DNA of 64,000 nt from Glandiceps talaboti (taxonomy: Eukaryota; Hemichordata; Enteropneusta; Spengelidae). Shown one piece after another: positions 1 to 13,600 of this stretch; position 1 is the stretch's first letter, and the number at the start of each line of letters is the position of its first letter. Position numbers and translations under genes: made by a program. The notes under the pieces are model-generated. The model had not been told where the DNA came from and searched no databases. It was given only the letters and a program-made list of their open reading frames with translations. The stretch is taken from positions 23,356,964-23,420,963 of the forward strand of contig NC_135559.1 of assembly GCF_964340395.1 (NCBI RefSeq), written 5' to 3'.

Positions 1-1443
1 TGCATCTGTGATGTAATACACAAGGGTAATGTGGCATCCTCTACAGTTTGAAAAACAATCTATTTCTGGTTAATTTTATGAATCAAACATTTTATGGATT
101 GTACATTAAATTGTAGATGATGACATTTTTCATTGGATAAGAGTTAGTAAGTTTACATCAAAGTTTAGATATTAGAAGATGTCCAGAGAAGAAAACTTCC
201 ACCTCACATCACATTTTGGCCGATAATATTTCTTGTTTAAATTTTATTCTATGATAATCGGTGCTGTTTTAAAAGTTACCTGGGAAGTCTTTCGCAGCTA
301 AATTTGTATTTGTTTTTATCTGTTGTGACAAACCTACCGACTGTCAAATGTACAATAAATGTTGGCTGATGACATTCTATCATGATTAATTAAAGATAGC
401 TAGCATTTATTGCCATTGTGAGTGTGACATAGTTTACCAATGATTGTCAGTTGTACTTCAAAGTTGAACTCACAAACACATTTATGGTGATCAGTACTTT
501 TGTTAGTTGTCAACAAAATGTTGTTCAGAAATTCTGTCTTCAGCCTGTACTTTCAATGTCACAGCTATTGGATTGTTCAATGTAATGACAATGTCAGCTT
601 CAGATATCCTCATTTTTAATGAGCGGGATCTTTGTTTTCCTTGGTCAGATTGCCCTAAAATTTTACCAGCTTTGTTATGCCTTATTAGAAGCCTGTGCTG
701 ATCTTTAGAACACTTGAACTGGAAGTGACAATAACAGAAAAGTACGCACAGCAAATTAGCCACAACCCTCCTTTAAAAAAAACAGTGTCCCCTGTTTGTG
801 CTAGTCATCAACTAGGTTCTCTGATTGGCAGTTATTTATATCCTGGAATGCAGAGATGTCTTTAGCTAGACCTTGGGTGTTCTACCCTCAATAAAGTTAC
901 CTTTGGTCACTTGTTGGAAGAAACCCTGATGGCCTAGCAGCTAGACTAGGTGATGTGATGGTTACACCAGGGAAGTTTGTTTATACGTCGTCCCTGGTTA
1001 GACTCTACATCTATGCAAGTGTCACAATAATTGTCATTTCAAGTAGAAAAACACAATCACTTTGTAACGATTACAACATTAATCCCAAATAATTAGTACC
1101 CAATTCCCATCCATGTGACAACATTAACTGTTAATTTAACATTAAAACTGTGTTGATACTGGTACTTTGTGATAACATCACAAGATTGTATTGTATTGCA
1201 TTGTATTGTATTGCATTATATTGAGCTGATTATATTTGTATTGTATTACATTGTATTGTATTGTATTGTATTGTTGCATTGCATTGCATTGTATAGTATT
1301 GTATTGTCCCGAGGTGCAAACACATTTGATATAGTCCATCCACTATAATCTAATGTCCATAACTATTGTGTGCTAGTCATCAGTTATTGTGTATCTGTCA
1401 TCACTTGCTGTGTGCTATTCATCAGTTACTGCTTGTTTTTCAG
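1..1443. other. Upstream non-coding stretch, probable intron of the plus-strand gene ending at 1524
   Basis: No ORF here shows family resemblance or good splice signals. A short TATTG-type pentamer run lies at about 1190-1310. The stretch ends in a pyrimidine-rich tract and CAG at 1441-1443, which reads as a 3' splice site for the exon that follows. Confidence 0.4.
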
Positions 1444-1524
1444 ATGTACAAGAAGGAATTGCATACCTTACAAGAATTCAACAGACTAACTGGATTGAAT
1501 CTGAAACCAATGTTAGATGTTTGA
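1444..1524 (+). CDS. Probable terminal coding exon of an unidentified gene
   Basis: The exon follows a T-rich tract and CAG acceptor (1441-1443). It is read in phase 0 for 26 codons to TGA at 1522-1524 and begins MYKKELHTLQEFN. The peptide is polar and likely helical. An ATTAAA polyadenylation-type signal lies about 220 bp downstream, near 1744, as expected for a 3' UTR. The protein family was not recognised. The initial ATG is probably not a start codon: it directly follows the acceptor and the exon is so short. The rest of the gene would lie to the left of this window. The gene converges on the desulfhydrase gene, with two minisatellites between them. Confidence is limited because one short exon cannot be tested by homology here. 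Confidence 0.4.
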   Translation: MYKKELHTLQEFNRLTGLNLKPMLDV

Positions 1525-1839
1525 TGAAAATCAATATTAATATCATGCAAGTCTAATTATATAGGTTATATTCATTATGATTATGATCCACTATTGTTAT
1601 CACATTATGACTAGGTTTGGACCTTTGTAATCATGAACACACATTCCTCTGCTGACTTGTCTAGAATAATGGTTTATCTATTCAATTACATATGATATTA
1701 CTGTCAAGATGCTTTCTTTTGACCATAATTATGTTATAAGTTTATTAAAGTTTAGTTTTAATAGAACACTATTTGTTGAAGTGTTTTTATCACAACTATA
1801 CATTCAGAGATGATGAAGTGTGTGTGTGCGCGCGCGCGT

Positions 1840-2400
1840 GTGTGTGTGTGTGTGTGCAAACAATTTAATGTCAAAAACTACTGGACTGATTGCCATGATA
1901 TTTGGTGGGTATATTACTTTTGGTGTCGAGTTGGGAAATTGTTCAAGTAAAAATGATCTTACTATTGATGTCTGATTTGGGTCAGAAAATGTTATTTTTG
2001 GTCAAAAAATTTGGTTGTAATGTTCTTTTGGGTGTTTACATTAAGAATTATTCATGACATCATGATGCCATCCGTAATATGTAAATTAGGGCTAAATATG
2101 TGTCTTTTTAGTCAAAAAGCTATCATTTCAAAGTTATTGAGCAGATTGGTTTGAAATATGATGGGAATGTTCTTAGTGGAGTTTACATTAAGAATTGTTC
2201 ATGACATGATGATCCATCATGGATATGCACTTAATTCAGGCTAAAATGTGTCTTTTGGGTCCAAAATCTATCATTCCTCCTAAACAACAGAGCAGATTAG
2301 GCTGAAATTTGGTGGTAGCATTCTTAAACACCTCACCAAATTTCAGCCTCATTGACCAATGTCTGTTTGAGTAGCCTGCATGGAATTAATTGGTGTAAGT
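1840..2400 (+). repeat. Dispersed repeat, family A
   Basis: The sequence matches, in reverse complement, 15135-15480. Shared stretches include the segments around 'tatttggtggg' and 'tgcaaattagggcta'. A shorter related piece lies at 46770-46900. No ORF is apparent. It looks like an old interspersed element whose class cannot be told from the sequence. A short (GT/GC)n run precedes it at about 1817-1857. Confidence 0.6.
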
Positions 2401-2604
2401 ATTAAATCCACTGTCAAGTTAAAAACTACAATATATTGCAACATACAACTGCCAATTTCAGGGTAAAATAATATTCTAGAATTCATTTTGCTTTATATCA
2501 AATAAATACATACTTGAAGATGAATGGCAAATATTGTGAGTATATATATAAATTGTAAATACCACTTCATAGATACTGTTGTTGGGTCAGATCTTAAATT
2601 ATCA

Positions 2605-4039
2605 ATAGTTTAAGACTATAATGTTCTCCTATACTATCAGTACATGATGTAGTTTAAGACTATAATGTTCTTCTACTATCACTACATGATGTAGTTTAAG
2701 ACTATAATGTTCTTCTACTATCACTACATGATGTAGTTTAAGACTATAATGTTCTTCTACTATCACTACATGATGTAGTTTAAGACTATAATGTTCTTCT
2801 ACTATCACTACATGATGTATACGTAGTTTAAGACTATAATGTTCTTCTGCTATCACTACATGATGTAGTTTAAGACTATAATGTTCTTCTACTATCACTA
2901 CATGATGTAGTTTGAGACTATAATGTTCTTCTACTATCAGTACATGATATAGTTTGAGACTATAATATTAATGTTCTTCTACTATCACTACATGATGTAG
3001 TTTAAGACTATAATGTTCTATCACTACATGATATAGTTTAAGACTATAATGTTCTTCTACTATCAGTACATGATATAGTTTAAGACTATAATGTTCTTCT
3101 GCTATCACTACATGATATAGTTTAAGACTATAATGTTCTTCTACTATCAGTACATGATATAGTTTAAGACTATAATGTTCTTCTACTATCAGTACATGAT
3201 GTAGTTTAAGACTATAATGTTCTTCTACTATCACTACATGATGTAGTTTAAGACTATAATGTTCTTCTGCTATCACTACATGATGTAGTTTAAGACTATA
3301 ATGTTCTTCTACTATCACTACATGATGTAGTTTGAGACTATAATGTTCTTCTACTATCAGTACATGATATAGTTTGAGACTATAATATTAATGTTCTTCT
3401 ACTATCACTACATGATGTAGTTTAAGACTATAATGTTCTTCTACTATCACTACATGATGTAGTTTAAGACTATAATGTTCTTCTACTATTACTACATCAT
3501 GTAGTTTGAGACTATAATGTTCTTCTACTATCACTACATGATGTAGTTTAAGACTATAATGTTCTTCTACTATCACTACATGATATAGTTTAAGACTATA
3601 ATGTTCTTCTACTATCACTACATCATGTAGTTTGAGACTATAATGTTCTTCTACTATCACTACATGATGTAGTTTAAGACTATAATGTTCTTCTACTATC
3701 ACTACATGATGTAGTTTGAGACTATAATGTTCTTCTACTATCACTACATGATGTAGTTTAAGACTATAATGTTCTTCTGCTATCACTACATGATGTAGTT
3801 TAAGACTATAATGTTCTTCTACTATCACTACATGATGTAGTTTGAGACTATAATGTTCTTCTACTATCACTACATGATGTAGTTTAAGACTATAATGTTC
3901 TTCTACTATCACTACATGATGTAGTTTGAGACTATAATGTTCTTCTACTATCACTACATGATGTAGTTTAAGACTATAATGTTCTTCTACTATCACTACA
4001 TGATATAGTTTAAGACTATAATGTTCTTCTACTATCACT
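2605..4039. repeat. Minisatellite, 42-bp unit, about 34 copies
   Basis: Each unit contains 'agtttaagactataatg' followed by 'ttcttctactatcac'. Because 42 is a multiple of 3, frames stay open over long stretches; these are not genes. The block at 2881-3000 recurs at 3301-3420, exactly 420 bp (ten units) later. That includes the same extra 'attaatg' insertion, so there is higher-order duplication. It abuts the next array at about 4040. Confidence 0.95.
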
Positions 4040-4040
4040 T

Positions 4041-6332
4041 CATGTGGTGCATTGTTTATGGAGTATAGTGGTACATTGTCATTACTTTATGGAGTACGGT
4101 GGTACATTGTTTATGGAGTATAGTGGTACATTGTCATTACTTTATGGAGTATAGTGGTACATTGTCATCACTTTATGGAGTATAGTGGTACATTGTCATC
4201 ACTTTATGGAGTATAGTGGTGCATTGTTTATGGAGTACAGTGGTACATTGTCATCACTTTATGGAGTACAGTGGTACATTGTTTATGGAGTACAGTGGTA
4301 CATTGTCATCACTTTATGGAGTACAGTGGTACATTGTTTATGGAGTATAGTGGTACATTGTCATCACTTTATGGAGTATAGTGGTGCATTGTTTATGGAG
4401 TACAGTGGTACATTGTCATCACTTTATGGAGTACAGTGGTACATTGTTTATGGAGTATAGTGGTACATTGTCATTACTTTATGGAGTATAGTGGTAAATT
4501 GTTTATGGAGTACAGTGGTACATTGTTTATGGAGTATAGTGGTACATTGTCATTACTTTATGGAGTATAGTGGTACATTGTCATCACTTTATGGAGTATA
4601 GTGGTACATTGTTGTCATCACTTTATGGAGTATAGTGGTACATTGTTTATGGAGTATAGTGGTACATTGTTTATGGAGTACAGTGGTACATTGTCATTAC
4701 TTTATGGAGTATAGTGGTAAATTGTTTATGGAGTACAGTGGTACATTGTTTATGGAGTATAGTGGTACATTGTTTATGGAGTATAGTGGTACATTGTTTA
4801 TGGAGTATAGTGGTACATTGTCATTACTTTATGGAGTATAGTGGTAAATTGTTTATGGAGTATAGTGGTACATTGTTTATGGAGTATAGTGGTACATTGT
4901 CATTACTTTATGGAGTATAGTGGTAAATTGTCATCACTTTATGGAGTATAGTGGTACGTTGTCATCACTTTATGGAGTATAGTGGTACATTGTTTATGGA
5001 GTATAGTGGTACGTTGTTTATGGAGTATAGTGGTACATTGTCATCACTTTATGGAGTATAGTGGTACGTTGTCATCACTTTATGGAGTATAGTGGTACAT
5101 TGTTTATGGAGTATAGTGGTACGTTGTTTATGGAGTATAGTGGTACATTGTCATCACTTTATGGAGTATAGTGGTACATTGTCATTACTTTATGGAGTAT
5201 AGTGGTACATTGTCATCACTTTATGGAGTATAGTGGTACATTGTCATCACTTTATGGAGTATAGTGGTACATTGTCATCACTTTATGGAGTATAGTGGTA
5301 CATTGTCATTAGTTTATGGAGTACAGTGGTACATTGTTTATGGAGTATAGTGGTACGTTGTTTATGGAGTATAGTGGTACATTGTCATCACTTTATGGAG
5401 TATAGTGGTACATTGTTTATGGAGTATAGTGGTACATTGTCATCACTTTATGGAGTACAGTGGTACATTGTCATTAGTTTATGGAGTATAGTGGTACGTT
5501 GTCATCACTTTATGGAGTATAGTGGTACATTGTCATTAGTTTATGGAGTACAGTGGTACATTGTCATCACTTTATGGAGTATAGTGGTACGTTGTCATCA
5601 CTTTATGGAGTATAATGTTACATTGTCATTAGTTTATGGAGTATAGTGGTACATTGTCATTACTTTATGGAGTATAGTGGTACATTGTCATCACTTTATG
5701 GAGTATAGTGGTACGTTGTTTATGGAGTACAGTGGTACATTGTCATCACTTTATGGAGTATAGTGGTACATTGTCATTACTTTATGGAGTATAGTGGTAC
5801 ATTGTTTATGGAGTACAGTGGTACATTGTCATCACTTTATGGAGTATAGTGGTACATTGTCATTACTTTATGGAGTATAGTGGTACATTGTTTATGGAGT
5901 ACAGTGGTACATTGTCATCACTTTATGGAGTATAGTGGTACATTGTCATCACTTTATGGAGTATAGTGGTACATTGTCATCACTTTATGGAGTATAGTGG
6001 TACATTGTCATCACTTTATGGAGTATAGTGGTACATTGTCATCACTTTATGGAGTATAGTGGTACATTGTCATTAGTTTATGGAGTATAGTGGTACATTG
6101 TTTATGGAGTATAGTGGTACATTGTCATCACTTTATGGAGTATAGTGGTACATTGTTTATGGAGTATAGTGGTACATTGTCATCACTTTATGGAGTATAG
6201 TGGTACATTGTTTATGGAGTATAGTGGTACATTGTCATCACTTTATGGAGTATAGTGGTACATTGTCATCACTTTATGTAGTATATGTGGTACATTGTCG
6301 TTACTTTATGGAGTATAGTGGTACACTTTCAT
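4041..6332. repeat. Minisatellite with mixed 24-bp and 31-bp units
   Basis: The core unit is 'tttatggagtatagtggtac' followed by 'attg'. It occurs either bare (24 bp) or extended by a heptamer tcatcac or tcattac (31 bp). The two lengths are interspersed irregularly across about 2.3 kb. Base variants (cagtggt/tagtggt, acgttg/acattg) are shared by neighbouring blocks, which indicates multi-unit duplications. No gene is supported inside. Confidence 0.95.
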
Positions 6333-6391
6333 CATCTGTTCTTGTGAAATCAACATAGAACACACATCTTGCTACAAAGGCAGAATTGACT

Positions 6392-6397
6392 TTTATT
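6392..6397 (-). promoter_or_regulatory. Candidate polyadenylation signal for the desulfhydrase gene
   Basis: AATAAA on the minus strand, about 1.2 kb past the stop codon at 7630 and just before the minisatellite begins. It is the best-placed hexamer seen downstream, but closer variant signals cannot be excluded. Confidence 0.3.
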
Positions 6398-6399
6398 AG

Positions 6400-7629
6400 C
6401 TCCGAAAAAATATGACACTACAGTATTGAAGCTGACAACAATTAATGTTTGTACTTCCACCAAAACCTGCTTTTCATGTAATAGCCTCCAAGTTTCAGCT
6501 GCATAAGGGGACATGTACAATAAAGCCCTTTTACAGCAAATACAATAATTTACCCTTCAAGGACATGGTTTTGAGCAAGTATGAAATTCCACCCTAAATA
6601 TAGGATGTTAGTCTTAAAGGGTAGTAAACATTGTTTGCTCAGTTTTGGCCAGCCTCTTTTGTGTGCATGTTGTGCAGTAGATAGCAATAATCTTAAAGAA
6701 ATACAATTTGTAGTGGTTGATACTTTGTTATACTGAATACTTTGGTTTGTCCTCCTACTTAGTATACAGTATATAAACATAACCATCAACTCATCTAGAA
6801 TGATAGAAATGGTTTTTTTTATGTTCTTACATTGCTTTGCACACTTACACAATACTTGTATCAAAGACACAGCTAGATATGCTAGGTATATTATCAATAA
6901 GGTCTTCTTCAAAGTTAAGTTGGCAATCTACATCAACTTTGTATGACTAGTACAATCTCTCTATGCTATACCTCGACCCTTTCATGGTTTTCTGTCGTCA
7001 ATGATTTCATAGTCCATAACCGTATACATAACAAATGACACTGTACACTTCTCTACAAATACTCCTTCCTCTATAGTCCCTCACAATAAAAGATACAAAA
7101 ATCAAAAGATAGAGATCTTAACGCTGATAGAGATGACCCTGTAACTTTGTCTCACAAAACTTCAAGTGTATACAAGAACTGTGTAAATAAAGAATAACTA
7201 GTGAATATATTGACTGGTAACCATGGTAATCATAAAACTATATTATCTGGTCATCAAGTAGTCATTCCTTGTGAAATGTAAGCTATTATTTGGTGAAATG
7301 CACAAACTTGTTTCAAATTAGTTGACAATTAAATGTACAAGTGGAATAGTCTATACCAAAATTGTGTATTAGAATATTGATCAAATACATGATAGTGTAA
7401 ACTGGATAAGTAGTAAGATTAGTAGAAGTTCAAAGTTCATTGCTACACTTAGGTCAAAGGTCATCTCTTAATGACTACTTGAAGGCATGTTTTCTTTGTG
7501 ATGTGGATAATTTTTAGTTTTTAGCATTTATAGCGATTGGTCTAAAATTCTGACTTGGGTCAAAAGGTCAGATGAACTGATTTACATATTGTCCATTGTG
7601 CAGTAGCTTGAGGTCCATTTACATATTGT
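6400..7629 (-). other. Probable 3' UTR and flank of the desulfhydrase gene
   Basis: No coding feature is supported. The 120-codon minus-strand ORF at 6550-6912 has no recognisable domain. It is AT-rich and hydrophobic at its N-terminus, which is typical of chance ORFs. A short duplication, 'tgtccattgtgcagtagctt', recurs as a near copy about 40 bp further on, at 7590-7655. Confidence 0.4.
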
Positions 7630-10600
7630 CTATTGTTCAGTAGCTTGAGGTCCATTTATTGGTGGTTCACCCTCCATCCAGTAATGAACTTTGTTGGCAG
7701 CTGATCCTTCTTTTGTCATTCCTTCATCAAAACGTTCATCTGTGTAGATTGAGAAGACACCACCTGAAAGACACAAATGTAAAACATAAGTGGTTAAAAC
7801 ATGGCTTGGATTAGTCTATGTAAAACATAGGTGGTTAAAACATGGCTTGGATTAGTCTATGTAAAACATAGGCTAGGATTAGTCTATATAAAACATAGGG
7901 GTGAAAATTTAATTGGTCCAGGCAGCATTGTTGCTTCCCATTGAGCTATAACATTACTGCTAGAGTTCATTTCAAAATGGTGATTTACCACATTGTGAAA
8001 TCCTGTATGTAAAAACTCAACTATACACACACCATTATAGTGTTACCTGTATGTACAAACTCAACTTTATACACACCATTACAGTGTTACCTGTATGTAC
8101 AAACTCAACTACACACACACCATAGTGTTACCTGTATGTAGAGTCAACTATACACACACCAGTGTTACCTGTATGTACAGAGTCAACTATACACACACCA
8201 TAGTGTTACCTGTATGTACAGAGTCAACTATACACACACCATAGTGTTACCTGTATGTACAGAGTCAACTATACACACACCATAGTGTTACCTGTATGTA
8301 GAGTCAACTACACACACACCATAATGTTACCTGTATGTAGAGTCAACTATACACACACCAGTGTTACCTGTATGTACAGAGTCAACTATACACACACCAT
8401 AGTGTTACCTGTATGTACAAACTCAACTATACACACACCATAGTGTTACCTGTATGTACAGAGTCAACTATACACACACCATAGTGTTACCTGTATGTAC
8501 AGAGTCAACTACACACACACCATAGTGTTACCTGTATGTAGAGTCAACTATACACACACCAGTGTTACCTGTATGTACAGAGTTAACTATACACACACCA
8601 TAGTGTTACCTGTATGTACAAACTCAACTATACACACACCATAGTGTTACCTGTATGTACAGAGTCAACTATACACACACCGTATATAGTGTTACCTGTT
8701 ATGTACAAACTCAACTATACACACACCATAGTGTTACCTGTATGTACAAAGTCAACTATACACACACATCAGCCTTACCTGTATGTACAAACAACACCTT
8801 CTTGCCCTTGAAGCGACTTGGATTATTTTTCATTTCTTCCACTACACCTCTTGCAGCTTTGCCCGTATAGACTGGGTCCAACACAATACCTGTACTATTG
8901 GCCGTGTTACGAATAAAATCTGATGAGGAAAATAACAATAACCAAATATATTAGTTATCATATTATCATTCTTTCCCTAATTGTTTTAATGGAGTTGTGT
9001 CATATTTGCATAACAAAAGATTATCTTGAAGTTGTTACAAAGGATGGAACCCGCAGAGGATAATGCAGTTAAAACTTTTACAGCAAGAGTGATTTTCACA
9101 AAACTTGGCATTTCACCATATGAAAGTGACCCCACTAGTGAAGTCAAATGAACAATAGACTTTACAAACCAAATACTAATATACCAAATTTTATTTAATT
9201 TGGTTTTACAATTAACAATGGTCAATTTTCCAGCGGCCATGCCCAAAAAAGTATGTCAGTCAGTAGCCACCACATATATTCCATTGACTGCTACCCCATC
9301 TATAACCTTCTAAGCAAACACTAGTTTGTGATTGTATACTTACCAAGTTCTTCTTCTGTGTTTTTACCATAACCTTTACCAATGTAGTCAACACACGGAC
9401 TTACAATATCTTCAGCTTTACATGATAAACCTGCCAAGTCAATACTTTCCTGTACATAGCCATAGATGAACTCTATTGGTCTCTTTATGCTGAATGAATG
9501 AATCCTGAAAATACACAATAAAAGAATCAGAACTGGTACACTGCACCATATATGGGTATATCATTCCATATATGGTGGTATTCCATATATGGGAATACCA
9601 TTCAGTAACGGCCCATATTTAAGAAAGTGGTTGAGTTACACTGTACAACATTTTACCCACAACTCTCTCTGATTTGTAGTGTTGGGCATCATCTTCTTGA
9701 AGTCAGACAAATCTCACCAGTGTATAGGGTTTTGTAAAAACATTTTTTCCATTTGGCAAGCGTAGAATTGCCACTGATGAGTTTCTGAATACCCATTTTC
9801 ATCGGTTCTGGTATCAGTGATTTATTGTAGAAGGAGTAGCAATTTTAGGAATTTGTCAGCAGATTTTCTTGAAAGACATGAAGAATATTTGCGACGAAAC
9901 TAAGGAAAATATATGCACCTGTTATGACTTTGCCAAAGATATAGATTTATTTGAATAGACATGACAAAAGAAATTTACATACTAAAACTCGTCATACACA
10001 CTGACTACCCAAGTTATTGACACTTTGACAGTGAAAAGTGTTTTATTCACAGCACATGCTTAATTTAGTTGTTAGTTCATTTTTATACAAAATTTAGAAC
10101 TTTATTTTTGATTCCTAAGCGTTCTTTTGCTACATATTAATTAAACTTAATTACTATGCTTAAAATGTTGAAAAGTATGGATTATTGAAAAAGTTATAAA
10201 ATAAGGAACCTCCAAGCATACCAATCAGAGAGAGTTGTGGGTAAGATATTGTACAGTGAGTTAGTTGGTACTGTCTGTACAAGAGTGGTTATACTACATC
10301 AAACTAAAGGGACTTTATGACTTACCTTAGTTTGGATCCTGTGAGGTAGTTTGCAATGGCCAATGCACCCGTTGTGACAGCAGTACCACAAGTTACTACC
10401 ACATCAGTGAATCGGTCTAAAAGACCCTACAGTAAATAAAGAAAAGACAGAAATACTTGACTTCTATGTGATTCTTTTAGCTTTAAAAGTCATGACATTC
10501 AAGTACATAGATTCCATTCACTACTTCTTGTACTGCGATATAATTGTCTTACATGATTGGCAACTTTATTTCAATACCTCTTAAAAAATGGCTGAAAAAT

Positions 10601-13600
10601 GGGCAAAGTATTGAAGCCTTTCAAAGGAAGCTTATTTAAAAAAGACCCTTTTACCAGACTTTTCCATTTTCAGGTTCAGGATTCCAAAACTACAAGACCA
10701 CGAGACGTCAATGACATACTGACCTGACTCATCATTTCTCCAAAGCAGTTGATGTAGCCAAACAATCCTGGATAACTTGAACCACCAATAGGAATGATAT
10801 ACAGACCTTTTCCACCCTCAACACTCCTATACAAAAAACAACAAATTAGCAAATCAGTACCATCTAATTGTACTGGCAGTATTTGTCATTGTAATGACAA
10901 AGTTTTTGTAAGAGGAAAGCTTACCTAAATTTTACTGTGCTCAAAAGTGTTTGAAATTTCATTGATTTACACAAGTTTCACATATTAGTTTTTGTGATGT
11001 AATAATGTCATTTCTAGGTCTATTTTGTACCAATATTGTAAGATACCTTTCACTGGAAGATCATTCCTTGGAAGAATGAGAATTTTCAAACAGGTTTGAT
11101 TTGATCATTTTCAAAATTTCATTTTCTATGAGTAAACAACCCTTCAAAGGAGACATGAAGGGTGTTCACATATGTAAAAAACCTTGCCACGGCCTGGTCC
11201 CAGTAAACAAATTAATCAGGTGTTAACTTTTGGTCTGCGTTCAGATTGCATATTTGTCGTCATCAAGTCTAGGACAAAAACAGCGCCCTCAGGCACATCA
11301 ACGCTACTATTGTTAAATATGGCTGACTTCAATAATTGTTTACTTTCCAACTGATAATAACATTACACATTCATGGGACGCTTAAACAATAATTAAAAGG
11401 TCAACATATACTGTAGGTCAACATGAGAGGGCGTCATCTGGGACAAGGTCTGCATTCACACAGACGTTTTTGCTCTGGGACAAGACCAGGCCCGGCCCAG
11501 GCCAGGGCCTGAACCACCTTCTCGTCTGGGACCAAATCTTGTCCGGGCCAGGCCCTGGCTAAACCGTTCACACCTGTTTTTTTGTCCCAGACCAGGACCT
11601 GGCCATGGCCTGGCCCTACACAAAATTCGTAGTCTGAACAGGCTAATGGTCCCCCAACTTTTTTTTCCTTTATTGCCAAGCTATTGTCCAAATTTAGACA
11701 AGACCATGAGATTAAAGTCAAGGTCAAAAGTCAATAACCGAATAGATACCATTAACAATGTGGGTGTACACTTAAATAAAGCCTGTAAATATAAAACTTC
11801 TAGGTTTTGAACAATTTAGTGTTTGACCTTAAAGACAAAGCTTTAGTTTCCAGCTGAAAGCTTTACTATAAATATTGGTGAAGTCACTTGAATGATGTGC
11901 TAGACACAAATAATTTAAGTTATTGAACAATTTGCTGTTTTGGCCTTGAATGTATGATGTACGTCAAAGTACAAAATGTACATGTGTAGATAGTGAATTG
12001 AATGTGTGTATTCAACTTCTAAAGTTATGGTGGGAAGACAAATTTTGGCTATTTGACCTTGAAAATGTTGGTCAAGGTCAACAGTTAAGGCTTCATTTGA
12101 AAGCTTAACATTGATTAAGTGGGAATAGATAAATGGTGTCCACATATTAAAACTTTTGGATACAAAACAAAATGGGTAATTCACAAATATGGCCGTGATA
12201 TTGCCATGAAGGTCAATTAAGATCGTGTAACTATAGAACTTGCAATTAGTACTGCTACATTTGTTCTAAGTTTGGTTGAAATCAACTGAGGCATGTCAGA
12301 GAAATGAGGGTGCATGGATGGATAGATGCACACAGATGGATGCACACAGATGGCTGCATGCATGCATGCATGGACAGACAGACAGAACCCAAGTAATTAG
12401 CCCCCCCCCCCCCAAAAAAAAGACCTATACATAGCATATTATTAATTTGATTTAGTCAACAAGAACTCTTCTCTTACTTGACTTTATTTGATAGTTCCAC
12501 CATTTTGTCATAAAATCCTGGATCTGTCGTAGTGTCTGGCAATCTATACAAGTTGGCTCCACTAAAACGACTCAATTTCAAATTCCCCTGAAGTGGAACT
12601 TTCTCACCACCACCCTGTAAATCAAGCACACAACTTGTTAATGACATCATTCTGTAAAGAGGCACCATTTACTCAGGTGTAATACTTACATCAAACTTTG
12701 ATTAAAACTATTCTAGTATAATGTTAATGTCAATGTCTGTCTTCTATCACTTATGGCATTGTTAGAACATATTACTGATGGAATCATCATGTCATGATCA
12801 AATCTTAATTTACACACCACTTGGGGACCTGTTCAAGCATGTCTGAGTTATGGCTTTGGATAGGGAACATTTGCAAACAAAATGGCTGCTAGGCGGCCAT
12901 ATTGGATCGTACAATGACACAAATTGACGTGCATATGTATGCCATAGTATGTTGCCCCTGTACCAAGTTTGAAAAAAATCGGTCCAGGCATCTCCAAGAA
13001 ACGGCTCTGGATGGACAGACGGACAGATGGAACCCAATCCACAAGTCCCCGTCCCTGACTTCATCCGGCAGGGACTAGTAACGAATTTGAATCTTTAGTA
13101 TGCCTTCCCATACCTTTGGAAAGGAAATACCAATATTTGGGAGTACAAAAAAACCTGTATGAGTGAGTATGTAATAAAGTAAGTAGTTGACTTGCTCGCT
13201 GGATCTACACACACATGGTGTCATTTCCTTCAAGTCCAAAGTCTTCCTCAAGATCAAATACAAGTGAGATACAAAGACTGATTAGGCCTGACTGGGTGCC
13301 TACTATTAAAAGGGCTTCACTATGTGTCATTAATTATAGAAATGATCATTAAAAGCCACGCCACCAAAACCTATCAGCACTAAGTTACAGCCCGACAATG
13401 CCACACAGTAAATTGCAGAACATTTGCTTCAGTACTTTTTGTGATATCAGTGGAACAAAATTTCTGCAGACAGACAGACAGACATCGCCACGACATTACT
13501 TCCCATACAGGAGCTAAAAACAATTCATCTGTGGTGGCAATCCAAGACTTCAGATACATATAACCCCTTATTAGGATCACATGTCTGTAAGGTTACAGTG

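Noticed and set aside
503-763. Overlapping ORFs on both strands near the left edge
   Set aside because: No splice signals or domain; the plausible exon of that gene is at 1444-1524.
2629-5646. EEHYSLKLHHVVIV and VHCLWSI repeat ORFs
   Set aside because: Minisatellite frames with no support as genes.
6550-6912. 120-codon minus-strand ORF
   Set aside because: No domain, AT-rich, lies in the presumed 3' UTR region.
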